Shown here: positions 33,954 through 42,356 of the stretch, one piece after another
Layout: each line of letters starts with the position of its first letter
Numbering within the stretch: the first letter of the stretch is position 1
Source of the DNA: Paenibacillus profundus
GTDB lineage: Bacteria > Bacillota > Bacilli > Paenibacillales > Paenibacillaceae
Direction of reading: 5' to 3'
Assembly (NCBI RefSeq): GCF_021369635.1
Contig: NZ_JAJNBZ010000043.1
Coordinates: 1 to 43,266, forward strand
DNA: 43,266 bases
The notes under the pieces: generated by a model
What the model was told of the DNA's origin: nothing
What the model saw: the letters and a program-made list of their open reading frames with translations, nothing else
The model's database searches: none
Position numbers and translations under genes: made by a program

Positions 33954-34931
33954 CTATACTTTGATAACCTTCGTGCAGAACGCTTGATACATTTGTTCGT
34001 AATTGCCGTAATCCCACTCGTCAAAAAATTTCGTCCCCGCACTCAGGCCGGATTCGTACAACGCCATGCTTTCTTTTAGCGTCAAATCGAATTCCGTCGT
34101 TCCGATGCCAAGCGTCGGGATTTTAATGGTGCGAAACCGATTCTGTTTATCGATATAACGCTGATCATGAGCCGACATCATCGTTTCGAACATCGCCTGC
34201 AGCATCGTAATAAGCCCTGTAATCCGGTTAGGCTGATTTTCTTTCTTCCCCACCATTTGGAACCCGATCGTCGGCATGATGCGCCTCGTCTTCGGATCGC
34301 GCTCATCGTCGAACAGCCACAACGGAAAGTTGCTTAGCATCCCGCCGTCGACAATATAGGCGAACTGCTTATTGAACGGCTTGCTGCGTCCGCGCGGAGT
34401 ATGATGGGCATAGCGAATGATGACAGGATCAAAAAAGTATGGAATGCTTGTGCTCATTCGAACCGCTTGGCTGATAAGCATTTGATTTGGCTCAATGCCA
34501 TACTGTTTGATATCGTCAGGCAAGACCAGCAGACGGCCATTCGAAATATCCGAAGCGATTATACGAAGCTGATTGTTCTTCAAATCGCCGAAGGTGCGGA
34601 TGTTTTTTTTCAATAGACAAGCATGAATCCACTGCTCCAGCCGTTCACCAGAATATAGCCCCTTCTTGAACAGCAATCTGGCTGCAGGTCCAATCCACTT
34701 CACTTGAAAAATGGGTGCACGCTGTAAAAACGATGAGAAGGGCATATCCAAAATGAGCCGCTGCAATTCTTCAGCCGAATAACCGGCTGCGATCAATGCA
34801 GCGACGACGGATCCAGAGGAGGTCCCTGCGACGTGCCTGAATCGGATACCGTTCAACTCCGCCGCACGAACTGCGCCTGCTAACGAAATGCCCTTAACGC
34901 CTCCGCCCTCAAATACGGCATTAATGTACAT
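33954..34931 (-). CDS. yqhO: Patatin-like phospholipase family protein (YqhO)
   Basis: This protein has the patatin catalytic dyad: Ser38 in AGTSSGS, preceded by the oxyanion loop FEGGGVKGISLAGA (residues 7-20), and Asp in the DGG motif YIVDGGMLSNFPLW. It should hydrolyse lipid acyl esters, substrate unknown. The length of 325 residues is usual. I see no signal peptide, so it is likely cytoplasmic or membrane-peripheral. GGGAAGGGG lies before the ATG. It occupies the same place as yqhO in B. subtilis, next to mntR apart from the inserted glycosidase gene. Confidence 0.92.
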   Translation of the reverse strand: MYINAVFEGGGVKGISLAGAVRAAELNGIRFRHVAGTSSGSVVAALIAAGYSAEELQRLILDMPFSSFLQRAPIFQVKWIGPAARLLFKKGLYSGERLEQWIHACLLKKNIRTFGDLKNNQLRIIASDISNGRLLVLPDDIKQYGIEPNQMLISQAVRMSTSIPYFFDPVIIRYAHHTPRGRSKPFNKQFAYIVDGGMLSNFPLWLFDDERDPKTRRIMPTIGFQMVGKKENQPNRITGLITMLQAMFETMMSAHDQRYIDKQNRFRTIKIPTLGIGTTEFDLTLKESMALYESGLSAGTKFFDEWDYGNYEQMYQAFCTKVIKV

Positions 34932-35085
34932 CGCCCATGACCCCTTCCCGCCTGCCTACTGTTATGTATGCACGGCGGGAGGAGGATATGTCCATTTCCC
35001 GTTACAACTTTAATAAAAAAAATTATGATTACCATTGAAATGCGTTTAAATAAGGTCACGTTTCAAGCTAGACGCGATAAAATTA

Positions 35086-36672
35086 TTATTGTTTATAATA
35101 TTGCTGTAAACGATCCGATACCTGCTTCGTGTTCTTCATTAAATCTGTAGCGCTAAAGAAAATGCTGCCTGCGATATTATTGTATTGCTTGTTGTAATCA
35201 AGCTGTTTTACGAGCACATCCGCACTGCTCCAGTCCTTCTCCTTCGCATCTGTCAATTTATAAGCGGCATGTCCGATATATAAATCAACGCCGGTACCCG
35301 CCGTTTCTTTGACCCACCAATCTACAAGCGTATCGTATGAAGCGGCCGTATGACCGATATGCCAATATACTTGGGGAGCGATATAGTCGATCCAACCATT
35401 CTTAATCCACGTTCTCGTATCCGCATATAAATTGTCATAGCTGCTTACCCCTGCTTTCGTTGCTGAGCCTGTCGGATCAGCACTGGAGTTCCGCCAGACG
35501 CCGAATGGGCTGATGCCGAATTTCACTTGCGGTTTCGACGCTTTAATGTCCTCGCTCAGCGTCTGCACGAATTGATTGACATTGCTTCGCCGCCAATCCG
35601 CTTTGTTATTGAATACTTTGTTGTATTTGCGGTATGTATCCTCATCCTTGAACGGTTCCTTATCTTCACCGTACGGATAGAAGTAATCGTCCAGATGGAC
35701 GCCGTCGATGTCATACTGTGTCACGACCTCCATAATCGTATCCGCAATGAAGCTTCTTGCTTCCGGTACGCCTGGATTATACAGCAGCTTGCCGCTATGT
35801 TTGACGACCCATTCCGGATGCTGCTTCGCCGGATGATCATCAACAAGTTTATCAAGATTGCCTTGAACGCTTATGCGATACGGATTAAACCAAGCGTGAA
35901 ACTCCATCCCTCGTTTATGAGTCTCTTCTACCATGAAGGCGAGCGGATCATAACCCGGGTCTTGTCCCTGTTTGCCTGTCAGCCATTCCGACCATGGCAG
36001 AAGCTTCGATGGGTAAAAGGCGTCCGATGTCGGGCGAACCTGAACAAATACGGAATTCATTCCCATCTGCTTCAGCTTGTCCAGCATATCGACATATTGC
36101 TGCTTCTGCTGCTCGGCGTTAAAGCCGGACTTGCGCGGATCTTGCGGCCAATCGATATTGTAAACCGTCGATATCCATGTTCCTTTCAAGCCGTCCATAT
36201 GGATTTCTTCGCCGACATCCTCGCTGCTGCTCCCAGTCACTAGCGTAACCGTTCGCGTGTTCTTGTCCCAATTAACCGGCACGCCGACATTTTCACTAAT
36301 GAACCGAAGAGGAACCATCGTGCGGCCCGCATTCATCGTGGCGCCGACATCCAATTCCTTATTTTCACCGTTTACATCCGCCAAGCTGCTGCCCAGCGTT
36401 AACTTGATTACGGTGCCGTCCTTGCGGAACTCTACCTGCCTATTCGTTGGATCCCAGTCGACTCCCGCTCCAATCGCTTCCCCGACGGCCCGAAAAGGCA
36501 GCATTGTCACATTTTTGCCCGGAACGATATAAGGCGCTGCATCCGTCTCCAGACGGCGCTGATTGACGAAGATGCTTACATCGTCGGCTGCCGCTGCCGC
36601 AAGCACAGGCAGCGACGTGCTCAGCATCATCGCTGCGCATGTGCCCATCAGTATTCGTTTGACATTGTTCAT
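35086..36672 (-). CDS. Secreted GHL10-type glycosidase (DUF187) with stalk domain
   Basis: Residues 1-28 form a signal peptide (RILMGTCAAMMLSTSLPVLAAAA). Residues 30-145 are a copper-amine-oxidase-like N-terminal (stalk) domain with its two repeats (NVTMLPFRAVGEAIGAGVDWD and RTMVPLRFISENVGVPVNWD). This is common in Paenibacillus cell-surface proteins. The rest is a GHL10/DUF187 TIM barrel (KGTWISTVYNIDWP, NSVFVQVRPTSDAFYPS, EFHAWFNPYRIS, YDIDGVHLDDYFYP, KFGISPFGVWRN, DYIAPQVYWHIG). The DGVHLDDYF motif suggests catalytic acids. A cell-wall polysaccharide or related glycan is a likely substrate, by analogy to YngK. GGGAGAGG precedes the ATG. Confidence 0.92.
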   Translation of the reverse strand: MNNVKRILMGTCAAMMLSTSLPVLAAAAADDVSIFVNQRRLETDAAPYIVPGKNVTMLPFRAVGEAIGAGVDWDPTNRQVEFRKDGTVIKLTLGSSLADVNGENKELDVGATMNAGRTMVPLRFISENVGVPVNWDKNTRTVTLVTGSSSEDVGEEIHMDGLKGTWISTVYNIDWPQDPRKSGFNAEQQKQQYVDMLDKLKQMGMNSVFVQVRPTSDAFYPSKLLPWSEWLTGKQGQDPGYDPLAFMVEETHKRGMEFHAWFNPYRISVQGNLDKLVDDHPAKQHPEWVVKHSGKLLYNPGVPEARSFIADTIMEVVTQYDIDGVHLDDYFYPYGEDKEPFKDEDTYRKYNKVFNNKADWRRSNVNQFVQTLSEDIKASKPQVKFGISPFGVWRNSSADPTGSATKAGVSSYDNLYADTRTWIKNGWIDYIAPQVYWHIGHTAASYDTLVDWWVKETAGTGVDLYIGHAAYKLTDAKEKDWSSADVLVKQLDYNKQYNNIAGSIFFSATDLMKNTKQVSDRLQQYYKQ

Positions 36673-36738
36673 GATCCGTAACCTCTCCCTTACATGTGAT
36701 GAGTAAAAACTGCTCTCCTTGTATTAGACGCAAAAAAT

Positions 36739-36770
36739 AAAACATCTGTTTCGCTTGAAACAGATGTTTT
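36739..36770. terminator. Terminator of mntR
   Basis: AAAACATCTGTTTC (36739-36752) and GAAACAGATGTTTT (36757-36770) form a perfect 14-bp stem with a 4-base loop. A T-rich run follows on the minus strand. It overlaps the mntR stop codon. Confidence 0.9.
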
Positions 36771-37194
36771 ACGATTCAACTTCCAATTCACTGCGCACGC
36801 TGTTCAACGCTGCCACTCGTTCCGGATCACGTTGGAAGTATTCAACCAGCGCTTCAATGCAAGTAATCGAATCCCAGCTTAAGTGATGCTCGATTCCTTC
36901 CACATCTGTATAAATATGCTCGTCCTGCACTCCAATCAACTCTAAAAAATGCTCGAGCAGCTGGTGTCTGTCAACCAAGCGCTTGCCGATCTTCTTTCCT
37001 TTGCTCGTAAGAACAAGGCCCCGATATTTTTCATATATGAGATATTGATCTTTATCGAGTTTCTGAATCATCTTGGTTACGGATGACGGATGTACCTCCA
37101 GTCCTTCCGCGATGTCTGATACGCGAGCGTAGCCCTTTTCGTCGATCAGTTTATAGATGCGCTCCAAATAATCTTCCATGCTTGGTGTAGGCAT
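36769..37194 (-). CDS. mntR: Manganese transport regulator MntR
   Basis: MntR is a DtxR-family repressor that binds Mn2+ and shuts off manganese uptake, and it can activate efflux genes. Residues 1-71 form a winged helix ([40 protein letters not shown]). The dimer/metal domain holds the expected ligands: D8 and E11 in SMEDYLE, His in DRHQLLEHF, and Glu/Glu/His in [11 protein letters not shown]. The length is 141 residues. The ATG at 37194 is seven bases after GAGGG and aligns D8/E11 with the B. subtilis numbering, whereas the TTG at 37197 adds one residue. Confidence 0.96.
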   Translation of the reverse strand: MPTPSMEDYLERIYKLIDEKGYARVSDIAEGLEVHPSSVTKMIQKLDKDQYLIYEKYRGLVLTSKGKKIGKRLVDRHQLLEHFLELIGVQDEHIYTDVEGIEHHLSWDSITCIEALVEYFQRDPERVAALNSVRSELEVES

Positions 37195-37317
37195 CAAGAT
37201 TCCCTCATTTCATTCCACATTAAAAAAACTCCAGCCGGAGCAGAATAGTGCACCTCTAAGTTTACATTGTTTCTCGAACAAGTTCAACCTTCCCCGTAAA
37301 TACGACATTTACCAGTC

Positions 37318-37345
37318 GATTACTCCACTTCGAATACACAAACTA
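37318..37345 (+). promoter_or_regulatory. Candidate SigG/SigF promoter of splB
   Basis: GATTA (37318-37322) and CAAACTA (37339-37345) are 16 bases apart. The SigG pattern is roughly GnATR-N15/16-CATACTA, so the -10 matches at 6 of 7 bases and the -35 less well. Forespore expression is expected for splB from B. subtilis. Confidence 0.4.
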
Positions 37346-37395
37346 TATTGGACTGCACACACATTGCTAATACAAAAGGAAGGGAGGATATGCGC

Positions 37396-38478
37396 ATGCC
37401 AACCCAGAAGGTTGTTCCGGCCTCCGCCACCACAAGCCGCTCCCCTCGCGCCACGTTGAAATTCGTGCCAGAGCTCGTCTATTTTGAACCAGATGCGTTA
37501 GATTATCCGAAAGGCAAGCAAATTATGGATTGGGTCACAGCGCAAGGGATTGAGTATCAAATGACCACCTCTCATAACCGAATTACTAATTTGCCCGGAG
37601 AAACCGATGTAGAGAAATATCGAATCGCCAAACGCACGCTTGTTGTCGGTGTGCGCAAAACATTACATTTCGATCAATCTAAACCATCGGCGGAATATGC
37701 AATTCCTATCGGAACAGGCTGCATCGGGCATTGCCATTATTGTTACTTGCAAACAACGCTAGGCGCCAAGCCATATATACGGGTATATGTCAATACAGAT
37801 GACGTGTGGAATGCGGCAAAGCGTTATATCGAAGAAAGAAAGCCTGAGGTTACACGGTTCGAAGCGTCGTGTACATCCGACCCGTTAAGTCTCGAACACA
37901 TTACAGGCAGCTTGTCTGATCTGATCGAAAGAATGGGACAGGAGGAATTCGGACGCCTTCGCTTCGTCACCAAGTATCATCATGTTGAACCCCTGCTTCA
38001 CCTGAATCATAATCGCCGCACAGACGTCCGCTTCAGTGTGAATGCCGATTATGTCATACACCAATTCGAACCTGGAACCTCACGCTTCGAGGAGCGTATT
38101 GAAGCTGCAGGCAAAATCGCTCGTGCCGGTTACCCGTTAGGCTTTATCATCGCACCAATCTATTGGTATGAAGGCTGGGAGGACGGATATACAACTTTGA
38201 TTAAGCGACTAGCGCAATCATTGCCGGAGGAAGCGAAATGGGACTTGACGTTTGAGCTCATCCAGCACCGCTTCACGAAAACAGCCAAATCTGTCATAGA
38301 GAAGCGATATCCGAAGAGCAAGCTTGAAATGAAGGAAGAGGAACGCAAGTACAAATGGGGCCGTTGGGGACAAGGGAAATATGTTTATCCGGATGAGAAG
38401 GCCGGCGTGTTAAAGTCATTCATTTCGGAACAAATTTACGAGCATTTCCCGACTTCCCGCATCCTTTACTTCACGTGA
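37396..38478 (+). CDS. splB: Spore photoproduct lyase
   Basis: SplB is a radical SAM enzyme that directly repairs the spore photoproduct thymine dimer during germination. The iron-sulfur cluster motif is C109-x3-C113-x2-C116 (CIGHCHYCYLQ). ASCTSDPLSLEHITG holds the H-atom-donor Cys region. DVRFSVNADYVIHQFEPGT and KWGRWGQGKYVYPDEK are further family hallmarks. The length is 360 residues, slightly above B. subtilis SplB (342) because of an N-terminal extension. The ATG at 37396 lies eight bases after GGGAGG and is preferred to the ATG at 37390. It is transcribed away from mntR. Confidence 0.96.
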   Translation: MPTQKVVPASATTSRSPRATLKFVPELVYFEPDALDYPKGKQIMDWVTAQGIEYQMTTSHNRITNLPGETDVEKYRIAKRTLVVGVRKTLHFDQSKPSAEYAIPIGTGCIGHCHYCYLQTTLGAKPYIRVYVNTDDVWNAAKRYIEERKPEVTRFEASCTSDPLSLEHITGSLSDLIERMGQEEFGRLRFVTKYHHVEPLLHLNHNRRTDVRFSVNADYVIHQFEPGTSRFEERIEAAGKIARAGYPLGFIIAPIYWYEGWEDGYTTLIKRLAQSLPEEAKWDLTFELIQHRFTKTAKSVIEKRYPKSKLEMKEEERKYKWGRWGQGKYVYPDEKAGVLKSFISEQIYEHFPTSRILYFT

Positions 38479-38480
38479 TG

Positions 38481-38521
38481 AAAAAAACCGTGTGCTCTTG
38501 GTAGGAATAAGAGCACACGGT
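38481..38521. terminator. Bidirectional terminator between splB and ccdA
   Basis: ACCGTGTGCTCTT (38487-38499) and AAGAGCACACGGT (38509-38521) form a perfect 13-bp stem. A run of seven Ts follows on the minus strand. It ends ccdA and probably splB. Confidence 0.92.
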
Positions 38522-38539
38522 CTATCGGTTAATGAATGT

Positions 38540-39256
38540 CTATGTAAGATTTCGCAACCAATCAGGCGTAATTTGCTGCAGCCAAATATTGAGCTGGTTC
38601 AAATGATCCGTAAAGAGTAGCACTCCCATTATGATCATGATGCCACCGCCTAGTTTCATCATGATACCGGAATATTTCGTAAGCCAGCGGGTCGAACCAA
38701 TAAAGAACGATAAAATAAAAAACGGCAAACCGAATCCGATGCAGTAAGCTGTGGTCATCAAGATGCCCATGCTGGGCTCTGAGGCGGTCAGAGAAAAAAT
38801 GGCCCCCAAAATCGGCCCTACACAAGGCGACCAGCCTGCTGAGAAGCCCATTCCGAATAAGAACGAACCGAAATAGCCCCCTTTTTTGCTGACATCGAGC
38901 TTCCAATCCTTCATGAGCATCTGCGGACGGAATATACCGAGTAAGATGAGCCCCATCACCAAAATCAATATCGCTGAAATTTGCCGCACCACATCCCTGT
39001 ATTGGGACAAAAAGGATCCCAAGAAGGTGGCACTCAGTCCTAACGTGTAGAACACGACGCTAATTCCGAGAATGAAGAACAGCGTATGCGTCATCGTCTT
39101 CCATTTGACTGCCCGCGTGTTCTGCTCATTCTTCAACTCATTGACCGACATTCCGGTAATAATCGAAATGTACGAAGGATACAACGGCAAGCAGCAGGGA
39201 GAAATAAATGATACCACTCCCGCCCAAAATGCAATCCACACCGTAATATCCGCCAT
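38540..39256 (-). CDS. ccdA: Cytochrome c biogenesis protein CcdA (DsbD family)
   Basis: CcdA moves electrons across the membrane from thioredoxin to extracytoplasmic thiol-disulfide proteins, in cytochrome c and spore-coat/cortex maturation. The 238 residues form six transmembrane helices. The redox Cys lie in SPCCLPLYPSYIS (about residues 19-31, with an extra neighbouring Cys) and GWSPCVGPILGAIF (about 130-143). The central helices GLSATFLGSFL and ILVMGLILLGIFRP also fit. GGGAGGAGG precedes the ATG. No partner thioredoxin-like gene lies next to it. Confidence 0.93.
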   Translation of the reverse strand: MADITVWIAFWAGVVSFISPCCLPLYPSYISIITGMSVNELKNEQNTRAVKWKTMTHTLFFILGISVVFYTLGLSATFLGSFLSQYRDVVRQISAILILVMGLILLGIFRPQMLMKDWKLDVSKKGGYFGSFLFGMGFSAGWSPCVGPILGAIFSLTASEPSMGILMTTAYCIGFGLPFFILSFFIGSTRWLTKYSGIMMKLGGGIMIIMGVLLFTDHLNQLNIWLQQITPDWLRNLT

Positions 39257-39315
39257 TGAAACCGCCTCCTCCCGCGCAAGCTTGCATGGAGCTGTATTTC
39301 GTCATGCAAGCACCG

Positions 39316-40122
39316 TTATACTTTTACCCCGCGGCGTATTACTAAGGTCAATATTAACACGGCAATGAGCAGAAGGACAATCGTTGCCCCTGGTGCCAAA
39401 TTCCAAATACCTGCTGTCAGCAGTCCAGCAACGACGGCGAACTCTGCCACCAACACAGACGTAATGACCGCTTGCTTGAAGCCTCTGGCGACTAACAGGC
39501 TCGTGGCGACCGGGATCGTCAATAATGCGGATACGAGCAGAGCCCCCACAATCTTAATCGCTGCGCTGATGACGAGTGCGGTCAGCACGGTTACGGCTAA
39601 ATTGAGCCAGCGTACCGGCAAGCCATTGACGGCTGCTGCATCTTCGTCAAACGTCAGCATGAACATCTCTTTGAAGAAGATAAGCATAAATATAATGACA
39701 ATGGCCGTAACGACTCCAACGACCGTCAAGTCCGTGCTGTTCAGTGTATAAATGCTTCCGAACAAATAATTGGTCACATTCGCATTAAAGCTCATACCGA
39801 GCGTAAAAAATAACGAAGCCAGCGCTACCCCGCCTGACATAATAACCGCGATGGACAATTCGGCATAGGTTTTGTACGCTTTGCGCAGCTTCTCAATCGC
39901 TACCGCACCGAGAAGCGCAAATACGATCCCCATAGCTAGAGGATACACACCGAGCAAAAAGCCGAGCGCTACGCCGGCTATCGTTACGTGCGCAAGCGTG
40001 TCGCCGATCATCGATAAACGGCGCAGCACAAGGAACATCCCCATTAACGGCCCGGTCACTCCAATAAGCAAACCACCGATAAGCGCCCGTTGAAAAAATT
40101 CAGAACTGATAATATCCAACAA
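39316..40122 (-). CDS. znuB: Zinc ABC transporter permease (ZnuB/AdcB family)
   Basis: This is the membrane subunit of the metal ABC-3 transporter whose other parts lie just upstream. The 268 residues form about eight to nine helices. Family motifs are FFQRALIGGLLIGVTGPLMGMFLVLRRLSMIGDTLAHVTIAGVALG, ALVISAAIKIVGALLVSALLTIPVATSLLVARGFKQAV and GLLTAGIWNLAPGATIVLLL. I place the start at tandem TTG codons (40122 or 40119), 9 to 12 bases after AAAGGGG. The longer frame to 40161 runs into a dispersed repeat. It is separated from znuC by 140 bases that carry that repeat. Confidence 0.92.
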   Translation of the reverse strand: MLDIISSEFFQRALIGGLLIGVTGPLMGMFLVLRRLSMIGDTLAHVTIAGVALGFLLGVYPLAMGIVFALLGAVAIEKLRKAYKTYAELSIAVIMSGGVALASLFFTLGMSFNANVTNYLFGSIYTLNSTDLTVVGVVTAIVIIFMLIFFKEMFMLTFDEDAAAVNGLPVRWLNLAVTVLTALVISAAIKIVGALLVSALLTIPVATSLLVARGFKQAVITSVLVAEFAVVAGLLTAGIWNLAPGATIVLLLIAVLILTLVIRRGVKV

Positions 40123-40143
40123 TCGTAACGACCCCTTTAAATA

Positions 40144-40222
40144 CGTGTTCAAAAAGACCACTTTTCAGCACCGAGAAGGTTGCAAGAACCCTGCTTCGTG
40201 ATAAAAGGAGGGCTTTTTGAAC
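40144..40222 (+). repeat. Dispersed repeat, copy B (complete, with terminal inverted repeats)
   Basis: This 79-base element begins CGTGTTCAAAAAG and ends CTTTTTGAAC. GTTCAAAAAG (40147-40156) and CTTTTTGAAC (40213-40222) are perfect 10-bp inverted ends. The left 35 bases match copy A at 33 of 35. The right end matches copy C over 16 bases. It lies in the znuC-znuB gap and forms a long imperfect hairpin when transcribed. Confidence 0.85.
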
Positions 40223-40262
40223 TACCCCTTAAATTCAATCCAAGTGCAACACGGCGTTACTC

Positions 40263-41009
40263 TTAACTGAGCACGCCGTGTGTTAAATCTGGTTCCACAC
40301 ACTCCACATTGTGCGAATGCTTGACATAGAAGTTAAGCTTGCCGCACGTTCCCTTCGGATCACTGCCCAACCACGAATTGACCAGATCCAGATCGTGCGA
40401 CACCATAATGAACGTCATATGATGATGCTCGTGAAGATGCTGTAATAAATTGAAAAATTCCTTTTGCGTTTGTGCATCTATTCCAACCGTCGGTTCGTCA
40501 AGAATGAGCAACTCCGGCTTATTCACCATCGCTCTGGCGAGAAACACACGCTGTTGCTGTCCGCCTGACAACTGCCCGATGCGCTTGTGTGCCAGGTCCT
40601 CGATCCGCATCGCACGCAGTGCGTCTTTTGACTGATTGATGTCTTCTTTGGTCAGTCGCCGGAACAAGCGGCTCCGGTTATACATCCCGGACTGCACCAC
40701 TTCCATAACGGTAGCCGGAAAGAGTGGATTGAACGAGTTTTTCTGCGGAACATAGCCAATCCGCTCCCATTCTTTGAACCGTTGAATTGGTGTGCCAAAT
40801 AGCTTAACCTCGCCCGATGAGGGACGCAGCAACCCGACCAATAATCGAAGCAACGTGGTCTTGCCCGCACCGTTCGTTCCGATGACACCGACAAAATCCC
40901 GCTCATATACCGTAAAATTCACATCTTGAAATACTTGCTGTCCTTCATATCCAAATCCTACATGCTCTAATGAAATCACCTGCTCATGACAGGTGTCAAT
41001 CGTATTCAT
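40263..41009 (-). CDS. znuC: Zinc ABC transporter ATP-binding protein (ZnuC/AdcC family)
   Basis: This ATPase powers zinc import. Walker A is GTNGAGKTT (about residues 43-51), then the Q-loop in YVPQKNSFNPLFPATV. The signature is LSGGQQQRVFLARA, Walker B is LLILDEPTVGID, and the switch His lies in MVSHDLD. The C-terminal tail contains Cys and His (GTCGKLNFYVKHSHNVECVEPDLTH) that could sense or carry metal. The length of 248 residues is usual. It follows znuA by 60 bases. Confidence 0.94.
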   Translation of the reverse strand: MNTIDTCHEQVISLEHVGFGYEGQQVFQDVNFTVYERDFVGVIGTNGAGKTTLLRLLVGLLRPSSGEVKLFGTPIQRFKEWERIGYVPQKNSFNPLFPATVMEVVQSGMYNRSRLFRRLTKEDINQSKDALRAMRIEDLAHKRIGQLSGGQQQRVFLARAMVNKPELLILDEPTVGIDAQTQKEFFNLLQHLHEHHHMTFIMVSHDLDLVNSWLGSDPKGTCGKLNFYVKHSHNVECVEPDLTHGVLS

Positions 41010-41069
41010 CCTCGATTCATCTCGCTTCCTCGTTCAAGCTGTATAAGAGACCGCGCTGAACGTCCATTC

Positions 41070-42071
41070 TTATTGTAACGCGAGAAGGAGATTTTGCAAA
41101 TTGCGTTCCATCAACGTCAAATAGTTGTCGCCCGCATCCGCCTGTTCTTTCGTCAGCCCTTCGAGCGGACTCAGCACCAGGATATCGGCTTTCGCTTCGC
41201 TTGCTAACGTTTTTGCCAATTGATCCGACACCAACTCTTCGAAAAACACGTATTTAAGCCCTTTCTCCTGAACCAGCTTCGATAACCGCAGCAAATCCTG
41301 CGCTCTTGGTTCCGCATCCGGCGTAATTCCCATAATTGCATGCTGAGTCAATCCATAATCACGGCTTAAATATCCGAATGCGTGGTGGGATACGACGATA
41401 TCACGATGCTTCACATTTTTCAACGACTCTTCGTATTTGGCATCGATAGCTTCAAGCTTCGATTTCAGCTTTTCATAATTACTCTCATACTCAGCTTGGT
41501 GCGCCGCATCTTCCTGCACAAGCGCATCTTTCACATTTTTCGCCATTACGAGCGCCGATTTCGGACTCACCCAAGTGTGCGGGTCAGTGCTGCCATGGTC
41601 GTGGTCATGCTCATGACCCTCTGCATCGCCATCCTCATGCCCTTCCTCATGGGCATGATCAGCGGATTCTTCATGAGCGCCGTCCGCTTCAATGAGAGCA
41701 ACGCCCTTGCTTACCTCGATCGTCTTAATTGTCGACGTGGAATCCAATCCTTTCACGAAATCGTCTAGCCAGCCTTCAAATCCGGCTCCGTTCACCATGA
41801 GCAGCTGGGACTTTGACGCATTTTGCAAATCGCGGCTTTTTGGCGTCCAATCATGCGGCTCGACACCAGCAGGAATTAAATTAATGGCATTCACATGTTC
41901 GCCGCCTATTTCATTAACCATATAATAGATCGGATAAAAGCTCGTAACGACATTGACTTTGCCCTCGACGATGCCCTGCTGAGCGCCGTTCCCGCAGCCG
42001 GCCAGCACGAGCATGAAGCTGCACACCAGCACTGCCAGTTTACGAATGTGGGTAGGAGTACGTAGATTCAT
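41070..42071 (-). CDS. znuA: Zinc ABC transporter substrate-binding lipoprotein (ZnuA/AdcA family)
   Basis: The protein captures Zn2+ outside the membrane for the ZnuBC channel. A lipobox VLAGC with Cys26 ends the signal peptide. The cluster A-1 fold shows VTSFYPIYYMVNEIGGEHV, PAGVEPHDWTPKSRDL (metal His), a His/Asp/Glu-rich loop (about residues 130-165, with GHEHDHDHG), DPHTWVSPKSA, VSHHAFGYLSRDYGL and the ending FFEELVSDQLAKTLASEAKADILVLSPLEGLT. These mark zinc rather than manganese binders. The length is 333 residues. Upstream stand a strong promoter and a Zur box. Confidence 0.95.
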   Translation of the reverse strand: MNLRTPTHIRKLAVLVCSFMLVLAGCGNGAQQGIVEGKVNVVTSFYPIYYMVNEIGGEHVNAINLIPAGVEPHDWTPKSRDLQNASKSQLLMVNGAGFEGWLDDFVKGLDSTSTIKTIEVSKGVALIEADGAHEESADHAHEEGHEDGDAEGHEHDHDHGSTDPHTWVSPKSALVMAKNVKDALVQEDAAHQAEYESNYEKLKSKLEAIDAKYEESLKNVKHRDIVVSHHAFGYLSRDYGLTQHAIMGITPDAEPRAQDLLRLSKLVQEKGLKYVFFEELVSDQLAKTLASEAKADILVLSPLEGLTKEQADAGDNYLTLMERNLQNLLLALQ

Positions 42072-42148
42072 TGCTTAACTTCCTTTCCATTCCTCTAATT
42101 TCCTCTCCTATGCTCATATGTATGAGTGAGCAAGGTGTTCTATCTTCT

Positions 42149-42163
42149 TCGTAATTATTACTA
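42149..42163 (-). promoter_or_regulatory. Zur box of the znuACB operon
   Basis: TCGTAATTATTACTA is one base from the palindromic Zur consensus TCGTAATnATTACGA of B. subtilis. It lies just downstream of the znuA -10 and covers the predicted +1, so Zn-loaded Zur would block initiation. Confidence 0.85.
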
Positions 42164-42168
42164 TTAAG

Positions 42169-42197
42169 ATTATAGGCGTGGTTAATTCTATTGTCAA
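42169..42197 (-). promoter_or_regulatory. Strong SigA promoter of znuA
   Basis: On the minus strand a perfect TTGACA (42192-42197) and a perfect TATAAT (42169-42174) are separated by 17 bases. A consensus promoter under tight Zur control fits an emergency zinc uptake operon. Confidence 0.9.
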
Positions 42198-42300
42198 TCC
42201 CCTTTTTCAATTCATCCCCCTTCTGACTTTGACAACTATCTAGCCACGATTATAAGATGATTACGTGTCTCTTAATCTAGCAGACAAGCAATTTATTAAT

Positions 42301-42330
42301 AGTGCGTGTTCAAAAGAGGGCTTTTTGAAC
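42301..42330 (+). repeat. Dispersed repeat, copy C (ends only)
   Basis: The first 15 bases (42301-42315) equal the left end of copy A. The last part, GAGGGCTTTTTGAAC, equals the right end of copy B. The centre is absent, so the two inverted ends abut in a hairpin of about 24 bases. It lies 27 bases before the uppP start and could affect uppP transcription. Confidence 0.85.
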
Positions 42331-42356
42331 TGCATCTAATTAGGGAGTGAATATTT

